From: Candidatus Staskawiczbacteria bacterium
GTDB taxonomy: Bacteria > Patescibacteriota > Minisyncoccia > Minisyncoccales > Staskawiczbacteraceae
Reading direction: 5' to 3'
DNA: 28,553 nt
Assembly (NCBI GenBank): GCA_943357015.1
Contig: CALRFZ010000005.1
Span: forward strand, 2,658 to 31,210
Both the position numbers and the translations under genes were made by a program. The notes beneath the pieces were generated by a model, which ran no database searches, was not told the DNA's origin, and saw nothing but the letters and a program-made list of their open reading frames with translations. This document shows positions 21,899 to 28,553 of the stretch, piece by piece; the stretch's first letter is position 1; each line of letters starts with the position of its first letter.

Positions 21899-23095
21899 AT
21901 GAAAAACATTATACCTGCTTTAACTTTTGATACACTGGAGGATGGCTGGAAAACGTCTAGCGGTTTTATTATGCGACAAATTCCGATGCCAATATTGGAT
22001 CAGGCAAATAACCCTGATGACGCATTTTGCGTGATTGTTAAGGTAAATTTTGCTGGTGTTTGCGGTAGCGATAAAGGTATTTGGCAACGATCAGCTTTTG
22101 AAGATTTAATTTACGATTCATTGAAAAAAGAAAATAAAACAACTAGAATTTTGGGACACGAATTTTCTGGTCAAATTGTTGAGGTTGGGTCTATGGTAAA
22201 ATCCTTATACTCTGACCCACAAAATCCGCTTAAAATTGAAGTCGGTAGTTTAGTTTCTGGCGATTCGCATATTACCTGTGGTACTTGCTATCAATGTAAG
22301 ATTGGAGAAAATAATGTTTGCTTGAATGAAAAAATTCTAGGAATTTCCACTGATGGAATTTTTGCCCCTTATGTTAAGGTTCCAGCCAGAAACTTATGGG
22401 CAATTGACGCGGTAAGAATTAGGCCCGAAATTTCTGCGATTTTTGATCCATTTGGCAATGCGGTTCACGCCATTACTAAGGTTGATGTGCGCGGGCAATC
22501 AGTGGCAGTGTTTGGTTGTGGGCCGATTGGCTTGTTTTCAATTTTACTGCTTAAAAATTTTGGGGCAAGCAATATTATTGCTGTAGATTTTAGTGATGAA
22601 AATTTACAAATGGCACAAAAACTTGGGGCTCACCAAACCATTAAAATTGAAAGAAAAGAACATTTAAAAGTCTATGAATTTGATGCTGATGTAGTAAGAA
22701 AAATTATGGAACTAACAGAAGGTAGGGGAGTTGATATTGCTATGGAAATGGCCGGTCCCGTTTCTAGTGTTAACAATTGCCTTGAAAGCGCGCGACGGGG
22801 CGGTCAGGTGATATTGTTTGGTGTAAAGGATGGTAATTTTGAAATTCCTAAGTTTTCTCGGATTATTACTAAAGGTTTAACGCTTCATGGCGTTATTGGG
22901 CGAAGAATTTTTCAAACTTGGCAAATTGCGCAAAATATTTTAGCGGATAGAACAAATGGCGTGGCTGATAAAATTTGGGAGATAATTTTAAAAAAGGGTG
23001 AAGGCACAATAATTAATTTTTCTGAATTTAAAAAAGAAGATTTTGAAAAAGCTATGAAAAATAATCCAAAGGTAATTTTTAATATGTTAAAGTAA
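21899..23095 (+). CDS. tdh: Zinc-dependent L-threonine 3-dehydrogenase-like enzyme
   Basis: This medium-chain dehydrogenase probably oxidises threonine to 2-amino-3-oxobutyrate with NAD+. Catalytic zinc ligands Cys55 (GVCGSD), His87 and Glu88 (GHEFSG), and the structural zinc cysteines 127, 130, 133 and 141, are present, with the dinucleotide motif GCGPIG (206-211). DPFGNAVH and GRRIFQTW resemble the DPLGNAVH and GRxMFxTW marks of Tdh. At 398 aa it is longer than the roughly 341 of E. coli Tdh, with extra residues near the N-terminus and around 67-115. The kbl gene 6 nt downstream strongly supports the assignment. Confidence 0.88.
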   Translation: MKNIIPALTFDTLEDGWKTSSGFIMRQIPMPILDQANNPDDAFCVIVKVNFAGVCGSDKGIWQRSAFEDLIYDSLKKENKTTRILGHEFSGQIVEVGSMVKSLYSDPQNPLKIEVGSLVSGDSHITCGTCYQCKIGENNVCLNEKILGISTDGIFAPYVKVPARNLWAIDAVRIRPEISAIFDPFGNAVHAITKVDVRGQSVAVFGCGPIGLFSILLLKNFGASNIIAVDFSDENLQMAQKLGAHQTIKIERKEHLKVYEFDADVVRKIMELTEGRGVDIAMEMAGPVSSVNNCLESARRGGQVILFGVKDGNFEIPKFSRIITKGLTLHGVIGRRIFQTWQIAQNILADRTNGVADKIWEIILKKGEGTIINFSEFKKEDFEKAMKNNPKVIFNMLK

Positions 23096-23101
23096 AATTA
23101 T

Positions 23102-24286
23102 ATGAATCAAGATTTTCAAAATATTATACAGTCTGAATTACAATCTATTAAAGATAAAGGTCTTTTTAAGCACGAACATATTATTGAATCAAAACAAGGA
23201 AGAGAAATAACGGTTGGGGGCAAAAAATATCTTAATTTTTGTTCTAATAATTACCTTGGTTTTTCCGGTAAAAAAGAATTGGCGCTGGCGGGTAAAAAAG
23301 CTTTAGATGTTTGGGGTTTTGGTTTGTCGTCGGTGAGATTTATTTGTGGTACTTTAAAAATTCATAAAGATTTGGAGAAAAAAATTGCCAAATTTATGGG
23401 TTATCAAGATGCGATTTTATATTCATCTTGTTATGATGCCAACGTTGGACTTTTTCAAACTATTACAACCATAGAGGATGCGCTTATTACCGATGAATTT
23501 AACCACGCTAGTTTAATTGATGGTATGCGCCTGTCTAAGGCTGAACGCTTAATTTATAAACACTCAGATATGCAGGATCTGGAAGCTAAATTAAAAATTG
23601 CGCAGGCAAAGCGTTTTAGTTTGATTGTGACCGACGGAGTTTTTAGTATGGAGGGCGACATTGCTAAATTAAAAGAAATTTGTGATTTAGCTGATAAATA
23701 CAAGGCATTGGTGATAATGGACGATTCTCATTCTACTGGAATTTTAGGCAAAACTGGACGTGGTACGCACGAATTTTCTGGTGTGAAAAATCGGGTGGAT
23801 TTTATTACTTCTACATTGGGCAAGGCTTTGGGCGGGGCATCTGGTGGATTTATAGTTTCTAATAAAATGAATATTGATTTTTTGCGACAAAGATCGCGTA
23901 ATTATATTTTTTCTAATTCTTTGCCACCTGTAATTACCGCGGTAATAGATTATGTGATTGGTTATATTAGTGAAAATTTATCTCCCCATAAATTACTTTG
24001 GGAAAATACCCGCTATTTTCGGGCTGAATTAGCAAAAGCTGGTTTTGAAATTTCAGAAACCGAACATCCAATTATTCCAATTATACTTGGCGACGCCAGT
24101 TTAGCTAAAAATATGGCCAAGGCCTTGTTTAAAGAAGGAATTTATGTGGTGGGTTTTGGATATCCAGTTGTGCCAGAAAATCAAGCGCGCATAAGGGTTC
24201 AAATTTCTGCATCTCACACTAAAAAGGATCTTAATAGGGCTATAAATGCATTTACCAAAATTGGCAAAAAGATGAAAGTTATTTAA
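23102..24286 (+). CDS. kbl: Glycine C-acetyltransferase (2-amino-3-ketobutyrate CoA ligase)
   Basis: This PLP enzyme cleaves 2-amino-3-oxobutyrate with CoA to glycine and acetyl-CoA. The 394-aa sequence has the alpha-oxoamine synthase marks: FCSNNYLG, DEFNHASLIDG (131-141), DDSHSTG (207-213) and the PLP lysine Lys241 in TLGKALGGASGG. LRQRSRNYIFSNSLPP is close to Kbl rather than BioF. The direct coupling with tdh supports Kbl over 8-amino-7-oxononanoate synthase, and no other biotin gene is present. It starts with no SD, 6 nt after tdh. glmS follows after a repeat. Confidence 0.92.
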   Translation: MNQDFQNIIQSELQSIKDKGLFKHEHIIESKQGREITVGGKKYLNFCSNNYLGFSGKKELALAGKKALDVWGFGLSSVRFICGTLKIHKDLEKKIAKFMGYQDAILYSSCYDANVGLFQTITTIEDALITDEFNHASLIDGMRLSKAERLIYKHSDMQDLEAKLKIAQAKRFSLIVTDGVFSMEGDIAKLKEICDLADKYKALVIMDDSHSTGILGKTGRGTHEFSGVKNRVDFITSTLGKALGGASGGFIVSNKMNIDFLRQRSRNYIFSNSLPPVITAVIDYVIGYISENLSPHKLLWENTRYFRAELAKAGFEISETEHPIIPIILGDASLAKNMAKALFKEGIYVVGFGYPVVPENQARIRVQISASHTKKDLNRAINAFTKIGKKMKVI

Positions 24287-24414
24287 ATTTACAATTTGAA
24301 ATTTGAATTCAATTTGAAATAAATTAATTAAAAATATGTTTAAAATTTTTTTTGATTTTAATATTTAATTATTAAAATATTGATTTCAAATTGTAAATTT
24401 AAAATTTCAAATTA
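24287..24414. repeat. Intergenic palindromic AAATTTGAAATT repeat
   Basis: Left arm TTACAATTTGAAATTTGAATT and right arm TTCAAATTGTAAATTTAAAATTTC are near reverse complements. The right arm ends about 6 nt before the glmS GTG start. Confidence 0.82.
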
Positions 24415-24420
24415 ATCTAA

Positions 24421-26208
24421 GTGTGCGGAATAGTAGGGTATATTGGAAATAAAAAGGCGACTTCCTTGTTGCTGGATGGATTAAAAAAACTGGAGTATCG
24501 GGGATACGATAGCGCTGGTTTTTGTGTTTTAGATGATAATCAATTTTGTTTAATTAAAAAGAAAGGCAAAGTATCAGAATTAGAAGCGCAAACTCAAAAA
24601 ATAAGCATAGGTGGAAGTATTGGCATTGCTCATACTCGCTGGGCAACACACGGCGCGCCAAATGAAATTAATGCCCATCCTCATTTAGATTGCACTGGGA
24701 ACATTGCCATTGTACATAATGGAATTATAGAAAATTATCAAGCTTTAAAAACCGCCCTAAAAAAAGAGGGTCATAAAATTATTTCACAGACCGATTCGGA
24801 AATTATTGCCCATCTGGTGGAAAAATTTTATCAAAATGGCAATTTGGAAAACGCGGTGGCATCTACCATTAAATGTTTAGAGGGTACGTTTGGGTTGTTG
24901 GTTTTAGATAAAAATCAAGCAAAAATTGTTGCGGTTAAAAAAGGTTCGCCACTGCTTTTAGGGATTGGGAAAAAACAAATGTTTATTGCTTCTGATGCCT
25001 CGGCTGTAATTTCGCAAACTAAAAAAATAGTATATTTAGATGATAATGAAATAGTTTCTGTAACTTATGATGGTTATACTATTAAAAACTTACAAGGTCA
25101 GTTGGTTGATAAGAAAATTGTTCAGTTAAAGTTCACAATTGATCAAATAGAAAAAAGAGGCTTTAAGCATTTTATGCAAAAGGAGATTTTTTGGCAACCA
25201 CAGGCCATTGAAAATACTTTGCGGGGCCGAATTAGTAAGAATCGCGTTAAATTAAGTCTTAAATTAAATCCTAAAGAAATTAATAGAATTATTATCACTG
25301 CCTGTGGAACAAGTTGGCATTCGGCGTTAATTGGAAAGTATTTAATTGAAAAACTGACAGGAATTCCCACAGAAGTGGATTATGCTTCAGAATTTCGTTA
25401 TCGCGACCCAATTATCAAAAAAAACGACTTGGTGATTGTTATTTCTCAATCTGGTGAAACCGCCGACACTTTATCAGCGCTTAAAGAGGCTAAACAAAAA
25501 GGCGCTAAAACCTTGGGAATTATTAATGTGGTTGGCTCTACTATTGCCAGAGAAGTAGATAGTGGAATTTATTTATACGCTGGCCCAGAAATTGGTGTTG
25601 CTAGTACCAAAGCTTTTACCTGTCAGGTAACGGCCTTAATTTTATTGGCGAATTATTTAAAATCCGGCGATAAAGAAATTTTGGCAGAATTAGTAAAAAT
25701 TCCTCAAAAAGTGAGCTTGGCATTAAAGTTGTCGGGAAAAATTCGTCACATTGCAGAAAAATTTAAAGAGAGTAAAAATTTTTTATATCTTGGTCGCAAT
25801 GTTAATTTTCCGGTGGCTTTAGAGGGAGCGTTAAAGTTAAAAGAAATTTCTTATATTCACGCCGAGGGTTATCCGGCAGCCGAAATGAAGCATGGTCCAA
25901 TTGCCTTGGTAGACGAAAATATGCCCGTGGTTTTTATTGCTCCCAAAGACAATACTTACTTAAAAATTATCAGTAATATGGAAGAAATTAAAGCCCGAGG
26001 CGGAAAAATTATTGCCATTGTTAATTCCACTGACAGCAAGATAAAAAATTTGGCCGATTACATTATTAAGGTTCCCAAAACTTTAGATATTTTGTCTCCA
26101 ATTATCAATGTCATTCCCTTGCAATTGCTAGCCTATCACATTGCCGATTTAAAAAACCTAAACGTAGACAAACCCAGAAATCTCGCCAAATCCGTGACAG
26201 TGGAGTAG
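24421..26208 (+). CDS. glmS: Glutamine-fructose-6-phosphate aminotransferase (GlmS)
   Basis: GlmS makes glucosamine-6-phosphate from fructose-6-phosphate and glutamine, the entry to amino-sugar and peptidoglycan synthesis that feeds MurA. The 595-aa protein starts MCGIVGYIG with the catalytic N-terminal Cys2 after Met removal, has the class II glutaminase marks (HTRWATHG, HNGIIENY, SDSE-like TDSE), then two SIS isomerase domains (TACGTSWHSA, SQSGETADTL, EGALKLKEISYIHAEGYPAAEMKHGPIAL). The start is GTG, fixed by the required Cys2. No glmS ribozyme is visible in the 134-nt gap upstream, which is filled by a repeat. It ends in a terminator. Confidence 0.97.
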   Translation: MCGIVGYIGNKKATSLLLDGLKKLEYRGYDSAGFCVLDDNQFCLIKKKGKVSELEAQTQKISIGGSIGIAHTRWATHGAPNEINAHPHLDCTGNIAIVHNGIIENYQALKTALKKEGHKIISQTDSEIIAHLVEKFYQNGNLENAVASTIKCLEGTFGLLVLDKNQAKIVAVKKGSPLLLGIGKKQMFIASDASAVISQTKKIVYLDDNEIVSVTYDGYTIKNLQGQLVDKKIVQLKFTIDQIEKRGFKHFMQKEIFWQPQAIENTLRGRISKNRVKLSLKLNPKEINRIIITACGTSWHSALIGKYLIEKLTGIPTEVDYASEFRYRDPIIKKNDLVIVISQSGETADTLSALKEAKQKGAKTLGIINVVGSTIAREVDSGIYLYAGPEIGVASTKAFTCQVTALILLANYLKSGDKEILAELVKIPQKVSLALKLSGKIRHIAEKFKESKNFLYLGRNVNFPVALEGALKLKEISYIHAEGYPAAEMKHGPIALVDENMPVVFIAPKDNTYLKIISNMEEIKARGGKIIAIVNSTDSKIKNLADYIIKVPKTLDILSPIINVIPLQLLAYHIADLKNLNVDKPRNLAKSVTVE

Positions 26209-26220
26209 AATTTTTCATAC

Positions 26221-26258
26221 AAAAAATCCGCTTTAAATTAATAACGCGGATTTTTTTT
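26221..26258. terminator. Bidirectional terminator between glmS and efp
   Basis: AAAATCCGC and GCGGATTTTT arms enclose a 14-nt loop, with A and T tracts on either side. It serves the converging glmS and efp genes. Confidence 0.85.
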
Positions 26259-26308
26259 AATTAAATTATCATTGATTTTATTGGAAATTGGATATTGGTA
26301 ATTGGGAA

Positions 26309-26875
26309 TTATTCTGTGACTCTTTTTACGTATTCTTCTAATTCAGTATTAATTTCAATTACATCGCCTTCTTCAATGAAAAGTGGTACTTGAATTGTGG
26401 CGCCAGATTCTAAAATGGCTTCTTTGGTTCCGCCTTGAGCCCTATCTCCCTTAACTCCTGGGGCAGATTCTTTAACTTTTAATTGCACCTTAATTGGCGC
26501 TATGACGTTAATGATTTTTTCGTTAAAAACAATACCATCAACTAAAGAATTGGGTTTTAAAAACTTACCTTTTTTACCAATTTGATCTTCGGTAAAGGAA
26601 AATCGCTTAGAAGGGTCTTTTTCTTCGCAGAAAAAATATTGCCCCTTGTTGGCATATAAAAACTTGATGCTGATTTTTTCTAAATTTGCTTCGTCAAACA
26701 CATCGCCTTGCTGGAAGTTTTTTTCTTGAAACCGTCCATCAATTAGATTTTTCATTTTGGTTTGCACAACTGGCCGGCGTTGAGCCATTTTTACCAAAAG
26801 CGCATCAACCACCTCCCATGGCTGATTTTCATAAATAAATTGCGTGCCCTTTTTTAAATCGGTATGAGTAAGCAT
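26309..26875 (-). CDS. efp: Elongation factor P, with no lysine at the modification site
   Basis: EF-P helps ribosomes through polyproline stretches. The 188-aa length, KKGTQFIYENQPWEVVDALLVKM start, and GDVFDEANLEK and GDVIEINTELEEYVKRV blocks are typical. The domain I loop tip reads KMAQRRPVV (29-37). Aligned with KPGKGQAF of E. coli, the modified Lys34 is Gln32, and it is not the Arg32 used for rhamnosylation in Pseudomonas; Arg33 and Arg34 follow. It may work unmodified, or with a different modification. It is preceded by a palindromic repeat with no SD. Confidence 0.95.
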   Translation of the reverse strand: MLTHTDLKKGTQFIYENQPWEVVDALLVKMAQRRPVVQTKMKNLIDGRFQEKNFQQGDVFDEANLEKISIKFLYANKGQYFFCEEKDPSKRFSFTEDQIGKKGKFLKPNSLVDGIVFNEKIINVIAPIKVQLKVKESAPGVKGDRAQGGTKEAILESGATIQVPLFIEEGDVIEINTELEEYVKRVTE

Positions 26876-26881
26876 TATCGT

Positions 26882-27014
26882 GAATTTGAAATTTGAAATT
26901 TACAATTTGAAATCAATATTTAAATAATTAAATATTTAAAATTAAAATATGTTTTATGTATTTCAAATTTAGTTGTTTCAAATTGATTTCAAATTTCAAA
27001 TTGTAAATTTCAAA
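26882..27014. repeat. Intergenic palindromic AAATTTGAAATT repeat
   Basis: The left arm GAATTTGAAATTTGAAATTT and right arm AAATTGTAAATTTCAAATTT are near reverse complements. It lies between two minus-strand genes, so the placement before a start codon (here efp) is kept in both gene orientations. Confidence 0.85.
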
Positions 27015-27015
27015 T

Positions 27016-27696
27016 TTATTTTACCTCTTTCCACTCAATATCTTTGTCTTTGCCGGCAAACATTAGCCACTCGCCATTTTTGATCACAAACCATTTTTTC
27101 TTTGCGTCCGAATAAATCATTGGATCGCCAAGGTAAAAGGGTTTTTTGACTTTTTCTTTGACAGTTAGAGTGTCAATTTCCAGCCATTTTTTAAAGACAG
27201 TTTCAATTGTATAGTCTAGCTTGCGTGACTTGGCCCAGCTTGCCACCTTACTTATGGCTTCTTTTGATTTTTCAATACTACCTGCTAGTTCCAGTAACTG
27301 CTTAGCGGGCTTGGTAAAGCGCGAATAGATTATCTTTCTTTTTTTAGCATTTTCTTTCAATTCTTGCAAGCTTAAGCCCTTGGATTGGAAAAAATGGGTA
27401 ATAATTTGGCGAATGGCAGTTTCTTCTTGTAATTTGGTAAAATCTTTAATTTGAGGTTGACCGCGCTTGGCAGATTTAATATATTCTTCAATTCTTTTGG
27501 CGGACCGTTCACCAATACCGGCAATACCTTTAACGGCTTTTAGTCCGCCTTCTTGATAAATATCAGCAACATCAATTTTTAAATTATTTAAAATATGCGC
27601 CGCATTCTTGTAACCCTGAATGCGAAAAACCGAATCTCCTTTAATTTCTAAAAGTTCAGCTATTTGTAAAAAAATTTTAGCAATTTCTTTATTCAT
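27016..27696 (-). CDS. PolX N-terminal/helix-hairpin-helix domain protein without polymerase palm
   Basis: This 226-aa protein begins like family X DNA polymerases: the 8-kDa domain (NKEIAKIFLQIAELLEIKGDSVFRIQGYKNAA, 2-34) and the HhH motif VKGIAGIGERSAKRIEEYI (54-72). The palm and PHP domains of bacterial PolX are absent. Instead there is a helical Lys-rich middle and a C-terminal strand-rich tail (FYLGDPMIYSD..., WFVIKNGEWLMFAGKDKD). It may bind gapped or nicked DNA. On the minus strand, an extended -10 (TGCTAATAT) ends 7 nt before the ATG, which again suggests a leaderless mRNA. Confidence 0.82.
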   Translation of the reverse strand: MNKEIAKIFLQIAELLEIKGDSVFRIQGYKNAAHILNNLKIDVADIYQEGGLKAVKGIAGIGERSAKRIEEYIKSAKRGQPQIKDFTKLQEETAIRQIITHFFQSKGLSLQELKENAKKRKIIYSRFTKPAKQLLELAGSIEKSKEAISKVASWAKSRKLDYTIETVFKKWLEIDTLTVKEKVKKPFYLGDPMIYSDAKKKWFVIKNGEWLMFAGKDKDIEWKEVK

Positions 27697-27703
27697 TGCT
27701 TAT

Positions 27704-27712
27704 ATATTAGCA
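27704..27712 (-). promoter_or_regulatory. Extended -10 of the PolX-N/HhH gene
   Basis: Minus-strand TGCTAATAT carries a TGn extension and ends 7 nt before the ATG at 27696. No convincing -35 is seen. Confidence 0.45.
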
Positions 27713-27718
27713 TATTTT

Positions 27719-27753
27719 GTAAAAAAAATGCCCGCGTTTATTGCGTAGGCATT
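27719..27753 (-). terminator. Terminator of the small AUA-start gene
   Basis: On the minus strand AATGCC...GGCATT with an inner CGC/GCG pairing is followed by eight T. It lies 42 nt beyond the stop at 27795 and supports a transcribed gene upstream of it. Confidence 0.78.
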
Positions 27754-27794
27754 AATTTGTTGATACTTAGGGCTTATTCTTCGACTGCGATGCT

Positions 27795-27995
27795 TTATTG
27801 GATAATGAGTGGTGGACTTTGGCCTGTGAAATATCGGAAGACCATATCCATACTAAATCCAACTAACAACAGAAAAATTCCCATGCCAATTTGATAGAAT
27901 GACTGTCCGTTGTCAGACCTTTTTTCGGCAACAAGGAGCGTTGTTGTGCCATTTAAAAGTAGTAAAATCTCAAGCAGTACAATAATAGTATGTAT
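27795..27995 (-). CDS. 66-codon two-helix membrane protein with apparent AUA start codon
   Basis: No ATG, GTG or TTG opens this frame near its 5' end, but a strong GGAGG SD (28003-28007) lies 7 nt upstream of an ATA codon at 27995-27993. The frame then runs open for 66 codons to TAA. The product has two hydrophobic segments (about residues 4-22, IIVLLEILLLL..., and 36-53, IGMGIFLLLVGFSM) joined by a polar turn (AEKRSDNGQSFYQ) and a polar tail. A terminator follows, and a promoter, a long structured leader and another terminator precede it. A read error turning ATG into ATA is an alternative. Function unknown. Confidence 0.6.
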   Translation of the reverse strand: MHTIIVLLEILLLLNGTTTLLVAEKRSDNGQSFYQIGMGIFLLLVGFSMDMVFRYFTGQSPPLIIQ

Positions 27996-28002
27996 TTAAT
28001 AT

Positions 28003-28007
28003 CCTCC
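28003..28007 (-). promoter_or_regulatory. Shine-Dalgarno site deciding the AUA start
   Basis: Minus-strand GGAGG lies 7 nt before ATA at 27995. An in-frame stop (TAA) directly precedes the ATA, so translation cannot start earlier in this frame. Confidence 0.65.
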
Positions 28008-28040
28008 AAAAGAGCTAGGTTTAAAATTCATATATTATGA

Positions 28041-28069
28041 AAATAAAAAGGAGTTACTTATGTAACTCC
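28041..28069 (-). terminator. Terminator of the structured RNA, upstream of the AUA-start gene
   Basis: A perfect 8-bp stem GGAGTTAC-ataa-GTAACTCC is followed on the minus strand by TTTTATTTT. It ends about 34 nt before the SD of the small membrane gene, so it could end a stand-alone RNA or attenuate that gene. Confidence 0.82.
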
Positions 28070-28100
28070 ATGACAGTTTTTTGAACTGATATACTCTGCC

Positions 28101-28138
28101 GTAGACAATCCCTCTCTGCTCGATGAGGCTTTACCTAC
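28101..28138 (-). repeat. Tandem RNA motif, copy A
   Basis: Minus strand GTAGGTAAAGCCTCATCGAG continues to CTAC. Outer GTAG/CTAC and inner CCTC/GAGG pairings are possible. The core AAAGCCTCATCGA and CAGAGAGGG is shared with copy B, 70 nt away. Confidence 0.75.
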
Positions 28139-28170
28139 GCCTGCATAATTCTGACTAGCTCAACCCCTTT

Positions 28171-28209
28171 GTAGCCGACCCCCTCTCTGATCGATGAGGC
28201 TTTGCCTAC
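28171..28209 (-). repeat. Tandem RNA motif, copy B
   Basis: Minus strand GTAGGCAAAGCCTCATCGAT continues to CTAC. It differs from copy A by a few substitutions and one indel, including changes near the GTAG/CTAC stem, while the loop sequences are kept. It sits inside a CTAGCTCA/TGAGCTAG stem. Confidence 0.75.
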
Positions 28210-28441
28210 AAGAAAAAAATGAGCTAGGGGACTTGTTTTTACTCAACCTTGTTAAAAAGGCAGTTTTACGAGTCCTTATCCTGATTGCTCAAATCAAGAT
28301 AGCGGGGCTACTCCGCAAACATCCTTGCGGTTTGATTGAAGGCGCTCATCCGTAAGACACCGTAAGATTGGTGAGAAAAACACTTCTGAACTGTCAATAA
28401 CAGAAGGTATTTTTCTCATATTCCTATTAGGTACTGGTTTT

Positions 28442-28471
28442 AGATTAGCACAAACTTGGTATTACTGTCAA
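28442..28471 (-). promoter_or_regulatory. Promoter of the structured RNA
   Basis: Minus-strand TTGACA (28471-28466), an 18-nt spacer and TAATCT (28447-28442) predict a start near 28435. Confidence 0.68.
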
Positions 28472-28512
28472 GGGTTTCGCAATACTTCAGTACCTTGTGA
28501 CCACTCCTGCGG

Positions 28513-28553
28513 TATAATGAGGACATGTCATACTCTAAAAACCCTCATCTGCC
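28513..28553 (+). CDS. Start of an ORF cut by the window edge (only nine codons)
   Basis: TATAAT (28513-28518) is followed by exactly 6 nt and an ATG at 28525, the same spacing as at gatC and rplU. The frame reads MSYSKNPHL to the edge. This N-terminus is reminiscent of helix-turn-helix transposase-like proteins, but nine residues cannot support a name. Confidence 0.4.

Larger units (their letters stand above)
28041..28436 (-). ncRNA. Candidate structured RNA of about 400 nt with a tandem 38/39-nt motif
   Basis: A minus-strand promoter (28471-28442) and terminator (28069-28041) bracket a roughly 395-nt region with no long ORF and strong pairing. Elements in 5' to 3' order are: a long hairpin with GAGAAAAA...TTTTTCTC arms, a CCGCAA/TTGCGG hairpin, a TGATT/AATCA hairpin, a CTAGCTCA/TGAGCTAG stem enclosing motif copy B, then motif copy A. 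It does not show the conserved blocks of RNase P RNA, tmRNA or SRP RNA. It may be a free ncRNA or a riboswitch-like leader of the small membrane gene. Confidence 0.6.

Noticed and set aside
24287..24420. A glmS ribozyme upstream of glmS
   Set aside because: The 134-nt gap is filled by a palindromic AT-rich repeat, too short and lacking the GC-rich conserved core of the ribozyme.
28101..28209. The two motif copies as a CRISPR array
   Set aside because: There are only two copies, they are imperfect, and each folds on itself within a larger promoter-terminator unit. No cas genes are present.
28041..28436. Assignment of the structured RNA to RNase P RNA, tmRNA, SRP RNA or a c-di-GMP riboswitch
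   Set aside because: Only a short GCAAAGCC word resembles the c-di-GMP aptamer. The conserved blocks of the other RNAs, such as GAGGAAAGTCC of RNase P, were not found by eye on the minus strand.

Overview
The window looks like a piece of a Candidate Phyla Radiation (Patescibacteria, probably Parcubacteria-like) chromosome. The evidence is an AT-rich sequence, short core genes that mostly lack Shine-Dalgarno (SD) sites, small conserved membrane proteins, a VirD4/TraG-like ATPase behind a short partner gene, a prolyl-tRNA synthetase without the editing domain, and intergenic gaps packed with AAATTTGAAATT-type palindromic repeats. The standard code fits: no CDS needs UGA as a sense codon, and UGA stops one gene (prmC). 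I cannot confirm the lineage without a search.

Layout. 1-2570: murA and a first mreB, closed by a terminator. 2605-2817: a small minus-strand membrane protein. 2955-8340: a long plus-strand cluster holB, frr, rseP, proS and a second mreB, most gaps filled with palindromic repeats. 8371-8531: a 161-bp MITE-like element. 8595-9823: two minus-strand genes, a membrane coiled-coil protein and a single-domain response regulator, each with its own promoter, SD and the same 42-nt terminator. 9932-12580: gatC, gatA and a membrane protein; the repeat family intrudes in frame into gatA. 12610-14265: a 33-aa membrane peptide, an FtsB/DivIC-like gene, an Arm/Rmt-type 16S rRNA methyltransferase homologue and tRNA-Thr(CGU). 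14287-14980: GC-rich hairpins and a small lipoprotein. 15063-16794: rmuC, rplU and a zinc-ribbon protein. 16852-21373: prmC, a DUF4352-like protein and the partner/ATPase pair. 21440-26258: GNAT, tdh, kbl and glmS. 26309-27696: efp and a PolX-N/HhH protein on the minus strand. 27720-28471: a compact minus-strand unit with a promoter, a roughly 400-nt structured leader or ncRNA carrying a tandem 38/39-nt motif, a terminator, then an SD-driven 66-codon membrane ORF with an apparent AUA start, and a second terminator. The right edge starts another plus-strand ORF.

Functionally, most genes are housekeeping: wall synthesis and cell shape (murA, glmS, mreB x2, ftsB), translation (frr, efp, proS, gatCA, prmC, rplU, tRNA-Thr), DNA metabolism (holB, rmuC, PolX-N) and membrane proteolysis (rseP). 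Two gene classes stand out. Core genes lack SD sites, and several have a -10 box only 6-7 nt before the start codon, which predicts leaderless mRNAs. A second set of small accessory genes has SD sites and, in most cases, TTGACA promoters and private terminators. The most promising undescribed items are the 28041-28471 RNA with its downstream AUA-start gene, the MITE, the repeat invasion of coding sequence and the Arm/Rmt homologue.
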